DNA of 47,390 nucleotides from Aliiglaciecola lipolytica E3 (GCF_000314975.1 NZ_BAEN01000070.1:1-47390); one strand, 5' to 3'. Positions 1 to 9,768 are shown, numbered from the stretch's first letter. Translations and numbers: made by a program. Notes: generated by a model not told the origin, from the sequence alone.

Positions 1-103
1 TTAATCCCCGAAGGTTTCGTACATCAGGTCGCTGTCATCTGACGCTACCTGGAAATCTTGTCTGCTGAAGGAGTCCGTTAGGTCTCTCTCAAGCGGGAGG
101 CGC

Positions 104-131
104 ATTCTACACTCTCCGGTTTTGATGTCAA
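104..131 (-). promoter_or_regulatory. rRNA operon promoter P2 (proximal)
   Basis: Read on the minus strand, TTGACA (131-126) and TAGAAT (109-104) are separated by 16 bp. The -10 runs straight into GCGCCTCCC, the GC-rich discriminator typical of stringently controlled rRNA promoters (E. coli rrn P1 has TATAATGCGCC). Transcription would start near 97 and run off the left edge. With P1 about 127 bp upstream it forms the standard tandem rrn pair, so 1-97 is read as rrn leader. The 16S gene itself is outside the window, so the identity is inferred. Confidence 0.8.
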
Positions 132-230
132 CGATTTATTTTAAAATATCTCGTTTCAATCTTTAAACTTTGTTCGGTCATTTAAAGAATGTTCTACCAA
201 ACTTGGGATGCCCTTCACAAAGCTGGGCGC

Positions 231-258
231 ATTGTAGAGATTTATAACTTTAGGTCAA
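231..258 (-). promoter_or_regulatory. rRNA operon promoter P1 (distal)
   Basis: On the minus strand TTGACC (258-253), a 16-bp spacer and TACAAT (236-231) are followed by the discriminator GCGCCCAGC. The stretch just upstream (about 259-300) is very A/T rich, as expected of an UP element. Spacing and architecture match a P1-P2 rRNA promoter pair pointing leftwards. The start site is predicted near 224. Confidence 0.8.
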
Positions 259-426
259 CCCTAATACCGAAAAAAATCCAAATTTATTTTAATATTGCTA
301 AATACAGATTATTTATCCAACAATCGGTTAATAAAGTATTATTTTTATTAAAAGCTTGTTACTTTTAAACTCTTGAGAGTTATTGTTGTCATATACTAGA
401 TTACTAGGTCTAAGTAGGTGTTTATT

Positions 427-1188
427 ATGAAAAAAATTACCCCAATCGTTTTTACTTTGGGTTTTTTAAGTGCTCACGCATTTGCAATTACCGCAAATGG
501 TACTAGTGACAGTAATAGTCGCTTGACCGCAGACTTTGTGCAAAAGCAGGTTGACCAGTCGATGTCCATTGGCCGGGCAATAAAAAGCATCATAGGTAAT
601 TATCCTAGAGAAGCCATAAATGTAGTTAGTACAGCACTAGATTTATACCCCGAGAAATATAAAGAAATTATTCACGCTGCGATATCTGCAGAACCGGCAT
701 TAACCGGCGAAGTGGTTACCTTGGCCTTGGAAAAAGGGATAAGTAATTGTGCTAGTATCGTTGAGACAGCAATTAATGCAGAACCTAGTTATGTAGATTT
801 CATAGTTAGAGCTGCTGCTTATTCAACTCCTGATGAATTGGATGAAATCGTTCGAATTGCTGTAGAGACTGAGCCTGATTCTGCAGATAACATAGTGCAA
901 ACCTTGTCTCGTTCACATCCCAATGAAATGGTAGAGATAATTAAAACTGCAGTTTCAGCTATGCCATTTGTGGGTGAATATGTAGTTGACGCTTTGTTAG
1001 CCACATTTCCAGACGAAGCAGAGCAAGTGGTAACCACAGCTCTACGAGAATCAGCTGAAGAGCAGGAAAGTGTTAGAAGAATCTTAGTTACTGCTATTAA
1101 CGCAGGTATTTCACCAGAAGATTTATTAAAATATGCTAAGAATGCGGGTGCGAGTGAAGAACAACTAGCGTTTATTCAAAATCAATAA
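427..1188 (+). CDS. Secreted protein with 15-residue helical repeats
   Basis: Function unknown. The 253-residue product starts with a clear signal peptide (MKK, hydrophobic core, AFA cleavage region near residue 20). From about residue 50 it is built of about ten consecutive 15-residue units of the form xIVxxAxxxxPxxxx, for example EIVRIAVETEPDSAD followed by NIVQTLSRSHPNEMV, suggesting a superhelical solenoid. The repeats are diverged at DNA level. I chose ATG 427 over GTG 418 because GTAGG lies at a suitable distance upstream and the signal peptide then begins MKK. It sits alone between a divergent rRNA promoter pair and the convergent rplQ. Location is probably periplasmic or secreted; no catalytic motif is visible. 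Confidence 0.8.
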   Translation: MKKITPIVFTLGFLSAHAFAITANGTSDSNSRLTADFVQKQVDQSMSIGRAIKSIIGNYPREAINVVSTALDLYPEKYKEIIHAAISAEPALTGEVVTLALEKGISNCASIVETAINAEPSYVDFIVRAAAYSTPDELDEIVRIAVETEPDSADNIVQTLSRSHPNEMVEIIKTAVSAMPFVGEYVVDALLATFPDEAEQVVTTALRESAEEQESVRRILVTAINAGISPEDLLKYAKNAGASEEQLAFIQNQ

Positions 1189-1236
1189 ACTAAGCGATTA
1201 AAAGCGCCTACTCAAACCAGTCAAAATAGTTAAACA

Positions 1237-1264
1237 AAAAAGCCGAGCAAATGCTCGGCTTTTT
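1237..1264. terminator. Bidirectional terminator between the repeat protein gene and rplQ
   Basis: AGCCGAGC (1241-1248) and GCTCGGCT (1253-1260) form an 8-bp GC-rich stem with loop AAAT. It is flanked by A-run and T-run extensions (1237-1240 and 1261-1264), so it works on both strands. It ends the gene at 427-1188 and the alpha operon, which converge here. Confidence 0.9.
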
Positions 1265-1280
1265 AATTTGTTCGGAGTTA

Positions 1281-1682
1281 TTACTCCTCAGTTACTACTT
1301 CAGCTTCTTCAACTTCTTCAGCAACTGGACGGTCAACTAGCTCAACGAAAGCCATCGGCGCATTATCACCTGAACGGAAACCACATTTTAAAATGCGAAG
1401 GTATCCGCCTGGGCGAGCTTCATAGCGCGGACCAAGTTCATTGAACAATTTACCTACAACTTCTTTATCACCTGTACGAGCCATCGCCAAACGACGATTA
1501 GCTACGCTGTCTTGCTTAGCAAGTGTGATAAGAGGCTCGATTACGCGACGCAGTTCTTTTGCTTTTGGCAACGTAGTTTTGATCACTTCGTGCTTAACTA
1601 AAGATCCAGCCATGTTCTTGAACATAGCTTGACGATGACTGCTGTTACGATTTAACTGACGACCACTGTTACGATGGCGCAT
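1281..1682 (-). CDS. rplQ: 50S ribosomal protein L17
   Basis: Large-subunit protein L17, 133 residues, starting [20 protein letters not shown] as in the family. The core matches the usual length; the last 15 or so residues form an acidic tail ([12 protein letters not shown]) slightly longer than in some relatives. It is the last gene of the alpha operon, 42 bp after rpoA, and is followed by the strong hairpin at 1237-1264. Confidence 0.97.
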   Translation of the reverse strand: MRHRNSGRQLNRNSSHRQAMFKNMAGSLVKHEVIKTTLPKAKELRRVIEPLITLAKQDSVANRRLAMARTGDKEVVGKLFNELGPRYEARPGGYLRILKCGFRSGDNAPMAFVELVDRPVAEEVEEAEVVTEE

Positions 1683-1724
1683 AGCTCTATCCTTCTTTAC
1701 AAATCAGTTTATCTTGCGACCTGA

Positions 1725-2714
1725 TTAATCTTTTTCTGCGATACTCTCTGGTGGCCAGTTTTCAAGGCGCATTCCCAGAGAAAGACCACGAGATGCCAAC
1801 ACGTCTTTAATCTCAGTAAGAGATTTCTTACCCAAGTTAGGCGTTTTCAACAACTCAACTTCGGTGCGTTGCACCAGGTCACCAATGTACTGGATAGCTT
1901 CAGCTTTCAAACAGTTAGCTGAACGTACAGTAAGCTCTAAATCATCCACTGGACGAAGAAGAATCGGATCGAATTCCGGTTTCTCTTCTTTAGCAACAGG
2001 CTCTGAAATATCACGAAGTTCTACGAATGCGTCTAATTGCTCAGCTAAGATTGTAGCTGAACGACGAATCGCTTCTTCCGGATCCAAAGTACCATTGGTT
2101 TCCATGTCGATAATTAATTTGTCCAAATCTGTGCGTTGTTCAACACGAGCAGATTCAACATTATAAGCAATACGCTCTACTGGGCTATATGAAGCATCCA
2201 CTAACAAACGACCGATAGGTCGATCATCTTCTTCAGAGGAACGGCGAGTTGACGCAGGAACATATCCACGACCCATTTCAACTTTGATACGCATGCTTAA
2301 CTCGGCATCGCCAGTTAGCGTACAAATCAAATGGTCAGGATTAAAGATCTCTACATCTCCATCATGCTGAATATCACCAGCAGTAACAGGGCCTGCACCA
2401 GACTTGACTAAAGTTAGAGTAGCTTCAGTTTTGCCTTCGATTTTAACTGCCAAACCTTTAAGGTTAAGCAATATTTCGATGACATCTTCTTGTACACCCT
2501 CTTTAGTGCTGTACTCATGTAATACACCATCGATTTCAACTTCTGTCACGGCGCAACCAGGCATCGATGACAAAAGGATGCGACGAAGCGCGTTACCAAG
2601 AGTATGACCAAAACCACGCTCTAATGGCTCAAGTGTGACTTTAGCGCGTGTTGGTGATAAGTTTTCTATTTCCACTAACCTTGGTTTTAGGAATTCAGTT
2701 ACAGAACCCGGCAT
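1725..2714 (-). CDS. rpoA: RNA polymerase alpha subunit
   Basis: Alpha subunit of RNA polymerase, 329 residues, full family length. The N-terminal assembly domain is recognisable ([20 protein letters not shown] near residues 28-47). A linker with [20 protein letters not shown] leads into the C-terminal domain that contacts UP elements and activators ([36 protein letters not shown]). It lies between rpsD and rplQ as in the standard alpha operon. No unusual residues were noted. Confidence 0.98.
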   Translation of the reverse strand: MPGSVTEFLKPRLVEIENLSPTRAKVTLEPLERGFGHTLGNALRRILLSSMPGCAVTEVEIDGVLHEYSTKEGVQEDVIEILLNLKGLAVKIEGKTEATLTLVKSGAGPVTAGDIQHDGDVEIFNPDHLICTLTGDAELSMRIKVEMGRGYVPASTRRSSEEDDRPIGRLLVDASYSPVERIAYNVESARVEQRTDLDKLIIDMETNGTLDPEEAIRRSATILAEQLDAFVELRDISEPVAKEEKPEFDPILLRPVDDLELTVRSANCLKAEAIQYIGDLVQRTEVELLKTPNLGKKSLTEIKDVLASRGLSLGMRLENWPPESIAEKD

Positions 2715-2736
2715 TGTTTCCTCTCTTGATTATGCT

Positions 2737-3357
2737 TTACTTAGAGTAAAGTTCGACGATCAACTGTTCGTTAATTTCAGCAGACAAATCAGTTCTTTCT
2801 GGAATACGTTTGAAAACGCCTTCCATTTTCTTACTGTCTACTTCAATCCAAGTTGGTTTCTCACGTTGGTCCGCCAACTCTAAAGCAGCAACGATACGCG
2901 CTTGCTTCTTAGATTTTTCACGAACGGAAACAACGTCTTCAGCAGAAACGTTATAAGAAGGTATATTAACAACCTTACCGTTAACCATAATAGCTTTATG
3001 GCTTACTAGCTGACGAGCTTCTGCACGTGTACTAGCGAAACCCATACGGTAAACAACATTGTCAAGACGCTGTTCTAAAAGCTGTAACAAGTTTTCACCT
3101 GTGTTGCCTTTTAAACGTGCTGCTTCTTTATAGTAGTTACGGAACTGCTTTTCCAATACGCCATACATACGACGTACTTTTTGCTTTTCACGTAGCTGCA
3201 CACCGTAATCAGACAAACGGCCACGACGGGCACCATGCTGACCAGGGGCAGTATCTATTTTACATTTCGAGTCAATTGCTCGAACGCCACTTTTAAGGAA
3301 CAAATCTGTTCCTTCGCGACGACTAAGTTTGAGTTTTGGACCCAAATATCTAGCCAT
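2737..3357 (-). CDS. rpsD: 30S ribosomal protein S4
   Basis: Primary 16S-binding protein S4, 206 residues, start [20 protein letters not shown]. It has the N-terminal region followed by the S4 RNA-binding domain ([20 protein letters not shown] near residues 96-115). This is the form without N-terminal zinc cysteines. In enterobacteria S4 is also the translational repressor of this operon through the leader in front of rpsM, and a matching leader is present here (4120-4200). Confidence 0.98.
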   Translation of the reverse strand: MARYLGPKLKLSRREGTDLFLKSGVRAIDSKCKIDTAPGQHGARRGRLSDYGVQLREKQKVRRMYGVLEKQFRNYYKEAARLKGNTGENLLQLLEQRLDNVVYRMGFASTRAEARQLVSHKAIMVNGKVVNIPSYNVSAEDVVSVREKSKKQARIVAALELADQREKPTWIEVDSKKMEGVFKRIPERTDLSAEINEQLIVELYSK

Positions 3358-3381
3358 GATCTTTCTCCAACTGTCCGTCGA

Positions 3382-3774
3382 TTAAACGCGACGTTTTTTC
3401 GGTGGACGACAACCGTTGTGAGGTATAGGTGTCACATCGGTAATATTAGTGATTTTATAACCAGTTGCATTCAAAGCACGGATTGCAGATTCACGACCTG
3501 GACCTGGACCTTTAACGAATACTTCTAAGTTTTTCAAACCGTAATCCTGAGCAGCAACACCTGCACGCTCAGCAGCAACCTGTGCAGCAAAAGGAGTTGA
3601 TTTACGTGAACCACGGAAACCAGAACCACCTGATGTTGCCCAAGCCAAGGCGTTACCTTGACGGTCAGTAATAGTCACTATTGTGTTGTTGAAAGACGCA
3701 TGGATATGAGCCATACCGTCTGCAACTTGACGTTTTGCGCGCTTACGCGTGCTCTTTGTAGGTGCTTTAGCCAT
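3382..3774 (-). CDS. rpsK: 30S ribosomal protein S11
   Basis: S11, 130 residues, platform protein of the small subunit. Family hallmarks include [20 protein letters not shown] and, at the C-terminus, [16 protein letters not shown]. It is the second gene of the alpha operon, 12 bp after rpsM and 24 bp before rpsD. Length and ends are standard. Confidence 0.98.
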   Translation of the reverse strand: MAKAPTKSTRKRAKRQVADGMAHIHASFNNTIVTITDRQGNALAWATSGGSGFRGSRKSTPFAAQVAAERAGVAAQDYGLKNLEVFVKGPGPGRESAIRALNATGYKITNITDVTPIPHNGCRPPKKRRV

Positions 3775-3786
3775 AACTAACCTCGC

Positions 3787-4143
3787 TTACTTTTTAATTG
3801 GCTTACGAGGACCTTTACGGGTACGCGCATTAGTTTTAGTGCGCTGACCACGTAGAGGTAAGCTACGACGGTGGCGTATACCACGGAAGCAACCTAGGTC
3901 CATCAAACGTTTGATGTTCATTGACACTTCACGGCGAAGATCACCTTCAACCATAAATTTCGCGACTTCGTCACGAAGCTTGTCAATCGTTGTTTCATCA
4001 AGATCTTTAATCTTGGTTGACTCTGTAACACCAGCAGCTTCACAAATGCTTTTCGCACGTGTCGCGCCTACGCCGTAGATTGATTGGATAGCAATCACAG
4101 CGTGCTTGTGTTCAGGGATGTTAATGCCAGCGATACGGGCCAT
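3787..4143 (-). CDS. rpsM: 30S ribosomal protein S13
   Basis: S13, 118 residues, head protein of the small subunit. I start at ATG 4143 ([20 protein letters not shown]), the family start, rather than an in-frame GTG at 4152. GAGGAGT lies 8-14 bases upstream as a strong ribosome binding site. The C-terminus is the basic [20 protein letters not shown]. It is the first gene of the alpha operon and sits directly behind the S4-responsive leader. Confidence 0.97.
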   Translation of the reverse strand: MARIAGINIPEHKHAVIAIQSIYGVGATRAKSICEAAGVTESTKIKDLDETTIDKLRDEVAKFMVEGDLRREVSMNIKRLMDLGCFRGIRHRRSLPLRGQRTKTNARTRKGPRKPIKK

Positions 4144-4200
4144 TAACAGCACTCCTCTTTAATTATTGTCATCAGCCTAAAAAGCCCGATAGGATACTTA
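4120..4200 (-). promoter_or_regulatory. Alpha-operon leader, S4 repressor binding region
   Basis: The minus-strand sequence before rpsM keeps the blocks I recall from the E. coli alpha leader in the same order: AGTATCCT, then CGGGCTTTTTAG, then AGGAGTGC before the start codon. In E. coli this folds into a pseudoknot bound by S4, which traps the ribosome and lowers translation of the operon (Rfam Alpha_RBS type). The match is by eye; the fold was not computed. The 3' limit inside the rpsM coding region is approximate. Confidence 0.7.
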
Positions 4201-4226
4201 CCCGATGACCAAATTGCAAATTAAGC

Positions 4227-4261
4227 TTGGGTAAACCGGTAGTATGACCAAATTTACCCAA
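4227..4261 (-). repeat. Hairpin between rpmJ and the alpha leader
   Basis: TTGGGTAAA (4227-4235) and TTTACCCAA (4253-4261) are a perfect 9-bp inverted repeat, with a possible inner GGT/ACC pairing. It lies 15 bp after the rpmJ stop and before the S4 leader. No T-run follows, so it is a poor intrinsic terminator. It could be an mRNA processing or stability element between the spc and alpha genes. Confidence 0.5.
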
Positions 4262-4275
4262 ATACCACTTTTTGA

Positions 4276-4392
4276 TTAGCCTTGCCTTTGCTTATGCTTA
4301 GGGTCAGAACTACAAATAATACGTACAACGCCATTGCGTCTTACAACTTTGCAGCTACGGCAAATCTTTTTAACGGATGCACGAACTTTCAT
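4276..4392 (-). CDS. rpmJ: 50S ribosomal protein L36
   Basis: A small gene of 38 codons read directly from the sequence: it begins [20 protein letters not shown] and ends KHKQRQG. Residues C11, C14 and C27 and H33 form the C-x2-C...C...H zinc ribbon of the zinc-binding (C+) L36. It sits 24 bp after secY, the usual last position of the spc operon. The zinc-containing form is relevant because the window also holds a Zur-type zinc uptake region. Confidence 0.97.
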   Translation of the reverse strand: MKVRASVKKICRSCKVVRRNGVVRIICSSDPKHKQRQG

Positions 4393-4416
4393 ATCACCAC
4401 TCCGTAAACGCTTATC

Positions 4417-5736
4417 TTAACGACCGTAGCCTTTAAGATTCGCTTTCTTAAGAACAGATTCATATTGATGTGACATCAAATGAGTCTGCACCTGCGCCAT
4501 GAAATCCATGATAACCACTACAATAATGAGTAGTGATGTACCGCCAAAATAGAACTGAACGTTCCAGGCGATCAACATGAACTCAGGCACCAAACAAATA
4601 AAGGTTATGTAAAGTGCGCCTGCCAAAGTAAGGCGTGTCATTACTTTATCGATGTAACGAGACGTTTGCTCACCAGGACGAATACCAGGTACAAAAGCAC
4701 CAGACTTCTTCAAGTTATCTGCTGTTTCGCGTGGGTTAAATACCAACGCAGTATAGAAGAAACAGAAAAAGATAATCGCCGTAGCATATAACATCACATA
4801 CAAAGGTTGTCCTGGGGACAACATCAAAGCCACATCTTGTAACCAAGAAAATGACTCATTTTGACCAAACCAACTTGCGATAGTTCCAGGGAACAAAATA
4901 ATACTTGATGCGAAGATTGGAGGAATAACACCCGCCATATTTACCTTAAGTGGTAAATGTGTACTTTGCGCTGCAAAAACCTTACGGCCTTGCTGTTTCT
5001 TCGCGTAGTTAACGACAATACGTCGCTGACCACGTTCAACAAACACAACAAAGTAAGTGATGGCAATAATGATTACCCCAATTAACAACAACAACAGTAC
5101 ATTCAGGTCACCCTGTCTGGCTTGTTCCGCAGTCTGACCAATCGCTGTAGGTAGACCGGCAACAATACCAGTGAAGATCAAAATGGAAATACCGTTTCCG
5201 ATACCTCTTTCGGTAATTTGCTCACCTAACCACATTAAAAACATGGTACCGGTAACTAAGCTCACTACCGCTGTAAAGTAAAAACCGAAACCAGGAGCTA
5301 TTACTAAACCTGAAATCAAGTTTGGTAAGTTTGTCGCAATTCCAATCGCTTGGAAGGTGGCCAATACCAACGTAAAATAACGTGTGTATTGACTAATTTT
5401 ACGACGTCCGGCTTCGCCTTCTTTTTTCAACTCCATCATCGGCGGATGCACTACTGTGAGCAACTGCATAATAATTGAAGCTGAAATGTATGGCATAATA
5501 CCTAGGGCAAGAACCGATGCGCGCTCCAGTGCACCACCTGAAAACATATTAAACATTTCCACGATAGTGCCCTTTTGCTGCTCAAATAATTGAGCTAACA
5601 CATTGGCATCAATACCAGGAATAGGTACATATGAACCGAGTCTAAATACTATGATCGCACCTAGTACGAACAACAGTCTTGATTTAAGCTCGCTCAAGCC
5701 GCCTTTAGCGCTTGAGTCCTGTCCTGGTTTTGCCAT
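4417..5736 (-). CDS. secY: Protein translocase subunit SecY
   Basis: Channel subunit of the SecYEG translocon in the inner membrane, 439 residues with ten expected transmembrane segments. Typical stretches are visible: [20 protein letters not shown] after TM1, the plug region, GERGIG-like [15 protein letters not shown], the cytoplasmic loop [17 protein letters not shown], and [23 protein letters not shown]. It lies 5 bp after rplO in the spc operon, the conserved position. Confidence 0.98.
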   Translation of the reverse strand: MAKPGQDSSAKGGLSELKSRLLFVLGAIIVFRLGSYVPIPGIDANVLAQLFEQQKGTIVEMFNMFSGGALERASVLALGIMPYISASIIMQLLTVVHPPMMELKKEGEAGRRKISQYTRYFTLVLATFQAIGIATNLPNLISGLVIAPGFGFYFTAVVSLVTGTMFLMWLGEQITERGIGNGISILIFTGIVAGLPTAIGQTAEQARQGDLNVLLLLLIGVIIIAITYFVVFVERGQRRIVVNYAKKQQGRKVFAAQSTHLPLKVNMAGVIPPIFASSIILFPGTIASWFGQNESFSWLQDVALMLSPGQPLYVMLYATAIIFFCFFYTALVFNPRETADNLKKSGAFVPGIRPGEQTSRYIDKVMTRLTLAGALYITFICLVPEFMLIAWNVQFYFGGTSLLIIVVVIMDFMAQVQTHLMSHQYESVLKKANLKGYGR

Positions 5737-5741
5737 CTAGC

Positions 5742-6176
5742 TTATTCCTCTACTTTACCGCCAGCTGCTTGAATTGCTTCAAGTGCGCCTTTAGATACCT
5801 TTAAACCTTTTACAGTAACTGCACGTGAAATTTCACCGCTTTTCATTACTTTGACGTTTAGCATTTCTTTCTTAACAAGACCTGCTGCTTTCAAAGTTGC
5901 TAGTGAAACCTCATCACCTTCTACTTTAGCGATTTCGCTCAATGTAACTTGGTCAGAAACCAAAGAAACACGAGATGTGAAACCGAACTTAGGTAGACGG
6001 CGCTGAATTGGCATTTGTCCGCCTTCAAAACCAGGCTTAACAGAACCGCCAGAGCGACTCTTTTGACCTTTGTGACCGCGGCCACCAGTTTTACCAAGAC
6101 CAGAACCGATACCGCGACCTACGCGCTTACCAGAATTTTTAGCTCCAGGTGCAGGAGCAATAGTATTCAATTTCAT
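5742..6176 (-). CDS. rplO: 50S ribosomal protein L15
   Basis: L15, 144 residues. The Gly/Arg/Lys-rich N-terminal extension that reaches into the 23S rRNA core is clear ([21 protein letters not shown] near residues 17-37). The C-terminal half is the globular domain. It is 3 bp downstream of rpmD and directly ahead of secY. Confidence 0.98.
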   Translation of the reverse strand: MKLNTIAPAPGAKNSGKRVGRGIGSGLGKTGGRGHKGQKSRSGGSVKPGFEGGQMPIQRRLPKFGFTSRVSLVSDQVTLSEIAKVEGDEVSLATLKAAGLVKKEMLNVKVMKSGEISRAVTVKGLKVSKGALEAIQAAGGKVEE

Positions 6177-6179
6177 CTG

Positions 6180-6362
6180 TTACTCCTCCACTACTTCAAC
6201 CATGTAATATACACGGTTGATCATGCCACGAACGGCAGGGGTATCTTCTAATTCACGAACATGCCCGATGCGACGCAAACCTAAACCAGTCAATGTAGCT
6301 CTGTGCTTAGGTAGACGACCAATAGAGCTTTTTGTTTGCTTTACTTTAATCATCTTAGCCAT
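6180..6362 (-). CDS. rpmD: 50S ribosomal protein L30
   Basis: L30, 60 residues from ATG 6362 ([20 protein letters not shown]). An in-frame TTG at 6368 would add two residues, but the family start is MAK. The conserved [20 protein letters not shown] is present. It begins 6 bp after the rpsE stop, with its ribosome binding site (GGGG) inside the end of rpsE, which suggests translational coupling. Confidence 0.96.
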   Translation of the reverse strand: MAKMIKVKQTKSSIGRLPKHRATLTGLGLRRIGHVRELEDTPAVRGMINRVYYMVEVVEE

Positions 6363-6368
6363 GTTCAA

Positions 6369-6872
6369 TTACCCCAAAATTTCGTCAACAGGCAATCCAC
6401 GTTTTGCAGCAATTGCTTCAGGAGAGTTCATCTCTACTAATGCATTGATTGTTGCACGAACAACGTTGATTGGGTTTGTTGAGCCGTAGCATTTTGAAAG
6501 TACGTTTTGTACACCCGCAACTTCAAGAACTGCACGCATTGCACCACCGGCAATGATACCAGTACCTTCTGATGCTGGTTGCATGTAGACCTTGGAGCCT
6601 GAGTGACGTCCTTTAATTGGATGCTGTAGCGTGTTGCCGTTAAGGTCAACGTTCACAAGATTGCGACGCGCCTTTTCCATTGCTTTTTGGATTGCAGCAG
6701 GTACTTCACGTGCCTTACCGTAACCAAAGCCAACACGACCATTACCGTCACCAACTACTGTCAAAGCAGTAAAGCTAAAGATACGACCACCTTTAACTAC
6801 TTTTGATACACGGTTTACAGCGATCAACTTTTCTAACAGGTCGCCCTGTTGTTGAACTTCTACTTTAGCCAT
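6369..6872 (-). CDS. rpsE: 30S ribosomal protein S5
   Basis: S5, 167 residues, a decoding-fidelity protein. The N-terminal double-stranded RNA-binding-like domain includes [20 protein letters not shown] and [23 protein letters not shown]. The C-terminal domain carries [20 protein letters not shown]. It follows rplR by 9 bp. Confidence 0.98.
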   Translation of the reverse strand: MAKVEVQQQGDLLEKLIAVNRVSKVVKGGRIFSFTALTVVGDGNGRVGFGYGKAREVPAAIQKAMEKARRNLVNVDLNGNTLQHPIKGRHSGSKVYMQPASEGTGIIAGGAMRAVLEVAGVQNVLSKCYGSTNPINVVRATINALVEMNSPEAIAAKRGLPVDEILG

Positions 6873-6881
6873 AATTAACTC

Positions 6882-7235
6882 CTAGAACTGAAGGCCTGCT
6901 TCACGAGCAGCGTCAGCTAATGCTTTAACTCGACCGTGATATTTGAAACCACTACGGTCAAAAGCAATCTCTTTGATGCCTTTTTCTATAGCGCGTTCTG
7001 CAATCGCTTTACCTACCGCTGCCGCAGCTTCAGCATTTCCCGTAGCTTTAAGGGATTTGCGAAGATCTGCTTCAACTGTAGAAGCCGCCGCTAACACTTC
7101 TGAACCACTTGGCGCGATTAACTGCGCGTATATGTGGCGAGGTGTGCGGTTAATAACCAAGCGATGCGCGGCCAGTTCACTGATTTTTTTGCGGGCGCGG
7201 GTAGCGCGGCGCAAGCGAGCTGATTTCTTATCCAT
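6882..7235 (-). CDS. rplR: 50S ribosomal protein L18
   Basis: L18, 117 residues, a 5S rRNA-binding protein. It begins with a basic tail ([20 protein letters not shown]) and ends in the conserved [24 protein letters not shown]. Length and position (12 bp after rplF, before rpsE) are standard. Confidence 0.98.
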   Translation of the reverse strand: MDKKSARLRRATRARKKISELAAHRLVINRTPRHIYAQLIAPSGSEVLAAASTVEADLRKSLKATGNAEAAAAVGKAIAERAIEKGIKEIAFDRSGFKYHGRVKALADAAREAGLQF

Positions 7236-7247
7236 CGTATCACCTAC

Positions 7248-7781
7248 CTACTTTTTCTTAGCTTCTTTACGACGCACAACTTCATCAGCATAACGAACAC
7301 CTTTACCTTTATAAGGCTCTGGCGGACGATATCCACGGATGTTAGCTGCAACCTGACCTACCACTTGCTTATCAGCGCCTTTGACGACGATTTCAGTTTG
7401 GGTAGGAGTTTCAACTGAAATACCAGCAGGCATTTCATAAACTACTGGGTGAGAGAAACCCAACGTAAGGTTTAATTTGCTACCTTGTGCTTGCGCACGG
7501 TAACCAACACCATTAAGTTGAAGTTTCTTTTCAAACCCTTCTGATACACCTGTAACCATTGCATTCAAGATTGAGCGAGCAGTACCAGCTTGAGCCCAGT
7601 TGTTAGCGAAACCTTCACGAGGAAGTGCTTTCAATTGGTTCTCTTCTTGTACAACTTCAACTGCGTCGTTGAATACACGGCTTAGAGTACCGTTTTTTCC
7701 TTTAACTGTGACACCCTGACCAGCGATAGTTACTTCTACGCCAGAGATGATATCGACAGGAGCTTTTGCTATACGTGACAT
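7248..7781 (-). CDS. rplF: 50S ribosomal protein L6
   Basis: L6, 177 residues, two repeated alpha/beta domains binding 23S rRNA near the sarcin-ricin loop. Start [18 protein letters not shown]-terminal [20 protein letters not shown] is the family signature. It is 13 bp downstream of rpsH. Confidence 0.98.
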   Translation of the reverse strand: MSRIAKAPVDIISGVEVTIAGQGVTVKGKNGTLSRVFNDAVEVVQEENQLKALPREGFANNWAQAGTARSILNAMVTGVSEGFEKKLQLNGVGYRAQAQGSKLNLTLGFSHPVVYEMPAGISVETPTQTEIVVKGADKQVVGQVAANIRGYRPPEPYKGKGVRYADEVVRRKEAKKK

Positions 7782-7794
7782 ATTCTATCTCCCG

Positions 7795-8187
7795 TTACGC
7801 TACATAACCGATGATCTCACCGCCCATGCCAGCTTTACGCGCTGCACGGTCAGTCATCACACCTTTTGAGGTAGACACGATAGCGATGCCCAAACCACCC
7901 ATCACTTTAGGAAGCTCATCTTTTTTCTTATAGATGCGCAAACCTGGACGGCTGACTCGTTCAATGCTCTCAATTACTTTTTTGCCTTCGAAATACTTAA
8001 GTGCTACTTCGATAACAGGCTTAACGTCACCAGTGACTGCGAAGTCAGCGATATAACCTTCATCTTTTAAAACTTTAGCGATAGACACGCGAAGTTTAGA
8101 AGAAGGCATAGCAACTGATACTTTGCTTGCCAATTGGCCGTTACGAATGCGGGTAAACATATCCGCGATAGGATCTTGCATGCTCAT
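7795..8187 (-). CDS. rpsH: 30S ribosomal protein S8
   Basis: S8, 130 residues, start [19 protein letters not shown]-terminus [21 protein letters not shown]. It binds 16S helix 21. In E. coli it also represses the spc operon by binding the mRNA at the start of rplE, and that target appears conserved here (9035-9066). Confidence 0.98.
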   Translation of the reverse strand: MSMQDPIADMFTRIRNGQLASKVSVAMPSSKLRVSIAKVLKDEGYIADFAVTGDVKPVIEVALKYFEGKKVIESIERVSRPGLRIYKKKDELPKVMGGLGIAIVSTSKGVMTDRAARKAGMGGEIIGYVA

Positions 8188-8199
8188 ATTGGCTACTCC

Positions 8200-8505
8200 T
8201 TACCAGCTGGCTTTTTTAAGGCCAGGGACTTCACCGCGCATAGCTGCTTCACGCAACTTAATACGGCTAAGACCAAATTTGCGTAGGAACCCATGTGGAC
8301 GTCCAGTTACACGGCAGCGGTTTTGCTTGCGTGATAAACTTGAGTCACGTGGAAGTTGTTGTAGCTTAAGAACAGCATCCCAACGTTCTTCATCAGTAAC
8401 GTTAACATCGCTGATAATTGCTTTTAGCTCTGCACGCTTAGTTGCGTACTTTGCTGCTAGCTTGGCGCGTTTTACTTCGCGCGCTTTCATTGATTCTTTT
8501 GCCAT
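8200..8505 (-). CDS. rpsN: 30S ribosomal protein S14
   Basis: S14, 101 residues, the long zinc-free (C-minus) type: the C-terminal [20 protein letters not shown] region lacks the C-x2-C pairs of the short zinc form. The start is [20 protein letters not shown]. It lies between rplE and rpsH as usual. Confidence 0.98.
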   Translation of the reverse strand: MAKESMKAREVKRAKLAAKYATKRAELKAIISDVNVTDEERWDAVLKLQQLPRDSSLSRKQNRCRVTGRPHGFLRKFGLSRIKLREAAMRGEVPGLKKASW

Positions 8506-8516
8506 AACCCTACACC

Positions 8517-9056
8517 TTATTTTCTAAACGGGAAGTTAAAAGCGGTTAAAAGCGCTTTTGCTTCGTCGTCTGAGTTTGCGCTAGTAGTGATAGTAATATC
8601 CATACCGCGAATTTTATCAACTTTATCAAAGTCGATCTCAGGGAAGATAATTTGCTCACGTACACCCATGCTATAGTTACCACGGCCATCGAATGATTTC
8701 GCATTCAAGCCACGGAAGTCACGGATACGAGGAATTGCAATTGAAATCAAACGTTCCAAGAATTCCCACATACGCTCACCACGTAAGGTTACTTTACAGC
8801 CAATCGGATAACCTTCACGGATTTTAAAACCCGCTACAGACTTACGAGCAACAGTAACAATTGGTTTTTGTCCAGCAATTGCAGCCATATCAGCCTGCGC
8901 GCTTTCTAATACTTTTTTGTCCGCTATCGCTTCACCTAAACCCATGTTTAAGGTGATTTTTTCGATCCGAGGGACTTGCATGACGCTTTTGTAGTTGAAC
9001 TGCTTCGCAAGTTCTCCCACTACTGTTTCTTTATAGAAATCATGCAGTTTCGCCAT
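8517..9056 (-). CDS. rplE: 50S ribosomal protein L5
   Basis: L5, 179 residues, binds 5S rRNA and contacts tRNA in the P site. The start is ATG 9056 ([20 protein letters not shown]), the family start; the open frame extends four codons further but has no conserved residues there. The centre carries [20 protein letters not shown] and [26 protein letters not shown] lies upstream. The 5' end overlaps the S8 repressor target. Confidence 0.97.
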   Translation of the reverse strand: MAKLHDFYKETVVGELAKQFNYKSVMQVPRIEKITLNMGLGEAIADKKVLESAQADMAAIAGQKPIVTVARKSVAGFKIREGYPIGCKVTLRGERMWEFLERLISIAIPRIRDFRGLNAKSFDGRGNYSMGVREQIIFPEIDFDKVDKIRGMDITITTSANSDDEAKALLTAFNFPFRK

Positions 9057-9066
9057 CGTACACTCC
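9035..9066 (-). promoter_or_regulatory. S8 translational repressor site at rplE start
   Basis: On the minus strand the sequence around the rplE start reads GTACGATGGCGAAACTGCAT followed by GATTTCTA. The core matches the E. coli spc regulatory site I recall, where S8 binds an mRNA mimic of 16S helix 21 and blocks L5 synthesis with retroregulation of rplN and rplX. Part of the identity is enforced by the conserved protein sequence, so this is inference rather than proof. Confidence 0.5.
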
Positions 9067-9072
9067 AATTAA

Positions 9073-9387
9073 TTAAACTAGTTCGCCGTTAGATTTGAAG
9101 AAACGAACTTTCTTCTCATCTTCGAAACGGAAACCAACGCGATCTGCTTTACCCGTCGCCGGGTTAACAACCGCTACATTTGATACGTGAATTGCTGCTT
9201 CCTTTTCAACGATGCCACCAGGGACATTCAATTGAGGATTAGGCTTCTGGTGTTTCTTCACCAAATTCACACCTTCTATGATTAGCTTGTCTTCAGACGC
9301 AAGTACTTTAAGGACTTTGCCTTGTTTTCCTTTGTCTTTGCCTGCTAATACGACTACTTCATCATCACGACGAATTTTTCTAGCCAT
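9073..9387 (-). CDS. rplX: 50S ribosomal protein L24
   Basis: L24, 104 residues, an early assembly initiator of the large subunit. The KOW motif is at the N-terminus ([20 protein letters not shown] near residues 5-24). It lies 12 bp after rplN and 16 bp before rplE. Confidence 0.98.
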   Translation of the reverse strand: MARKIRRDDEVVVLAGKDKGKQGKVLKVLASEDKLIIEGVNLVKKHQKPNPQLNVPGGIVEKEAAIHVSNVAVVNPATGKADRVGFRFEDEKKVRFFKSNGELV

Positions 9388-9399
9388 TATCGTGACTCC

Positions 9400-9768
9400 T
9401 TATAGTACCTCTGGGGCCAATGAAATGATCTTCATGAAGGAATCTCCACGAAGTTCACGAGTGACCGGGCCAAAGATACGCGTACCAATAGGTTGCTTGT
9501 TTGCATTAAGCAAAACAGCTGCGTTATTATCAAAACGGATAGTTGAACCATCAGCTCGACGAACGCCTTTCCTAGTACGCACCACCACTGCATTCAGAAC
9601 GTCACCTTTTTTTACTTTGCCACGAGGAATTGCTTCCTTGACAGTAACTTTGATGATGTCACCGATATGTGCATAACGGCGATGCGAGCCACCAAGAACC
9701 TTAATACACTGAACCCTGCGAGCGCCGGAGTTGTCGGCTACATCCAGGTTAGTTTGCATTTGGATCAT
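9400..9768 (-). CDS. rplN: 50S ribosomal protein L14
   Basis: L14, 122 residues, start [21 protein letters not shown]-terminal [19 protein letters not shown]. It is the first gene of the spc operon. No rpsQ, rpmC or other S10-operon gene lies upstream: the next gene on this strand is an unrelated lipoprotein ending at 10061, closed by its own terminator. The operon must therefore use its own promoter, for which an extended -10 candidate is at 9896-9904. Confidence 0.98.
   Translation of the reverse strand: MIQMQTNLDVADNSGARRVQCIKVLGGSHRRYAHIGDIIKVTVKEAIPRGKVKKGDVLNAVVVRTRKGVRRADGSTIRFDNNAAVLLNANKQPIGTRIFGPVTRELRGDSFMKIISLAPEVL

Noticed and set aside
1-105. A 34-codon open frame on the minus strand (MRLPLERDLTD...) ending at the window edge
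   Set aside because: Its ATG lies inside the discriminator of the rRNA P2 promoter and the frame covers the rrn leader, so coding is unlikely.
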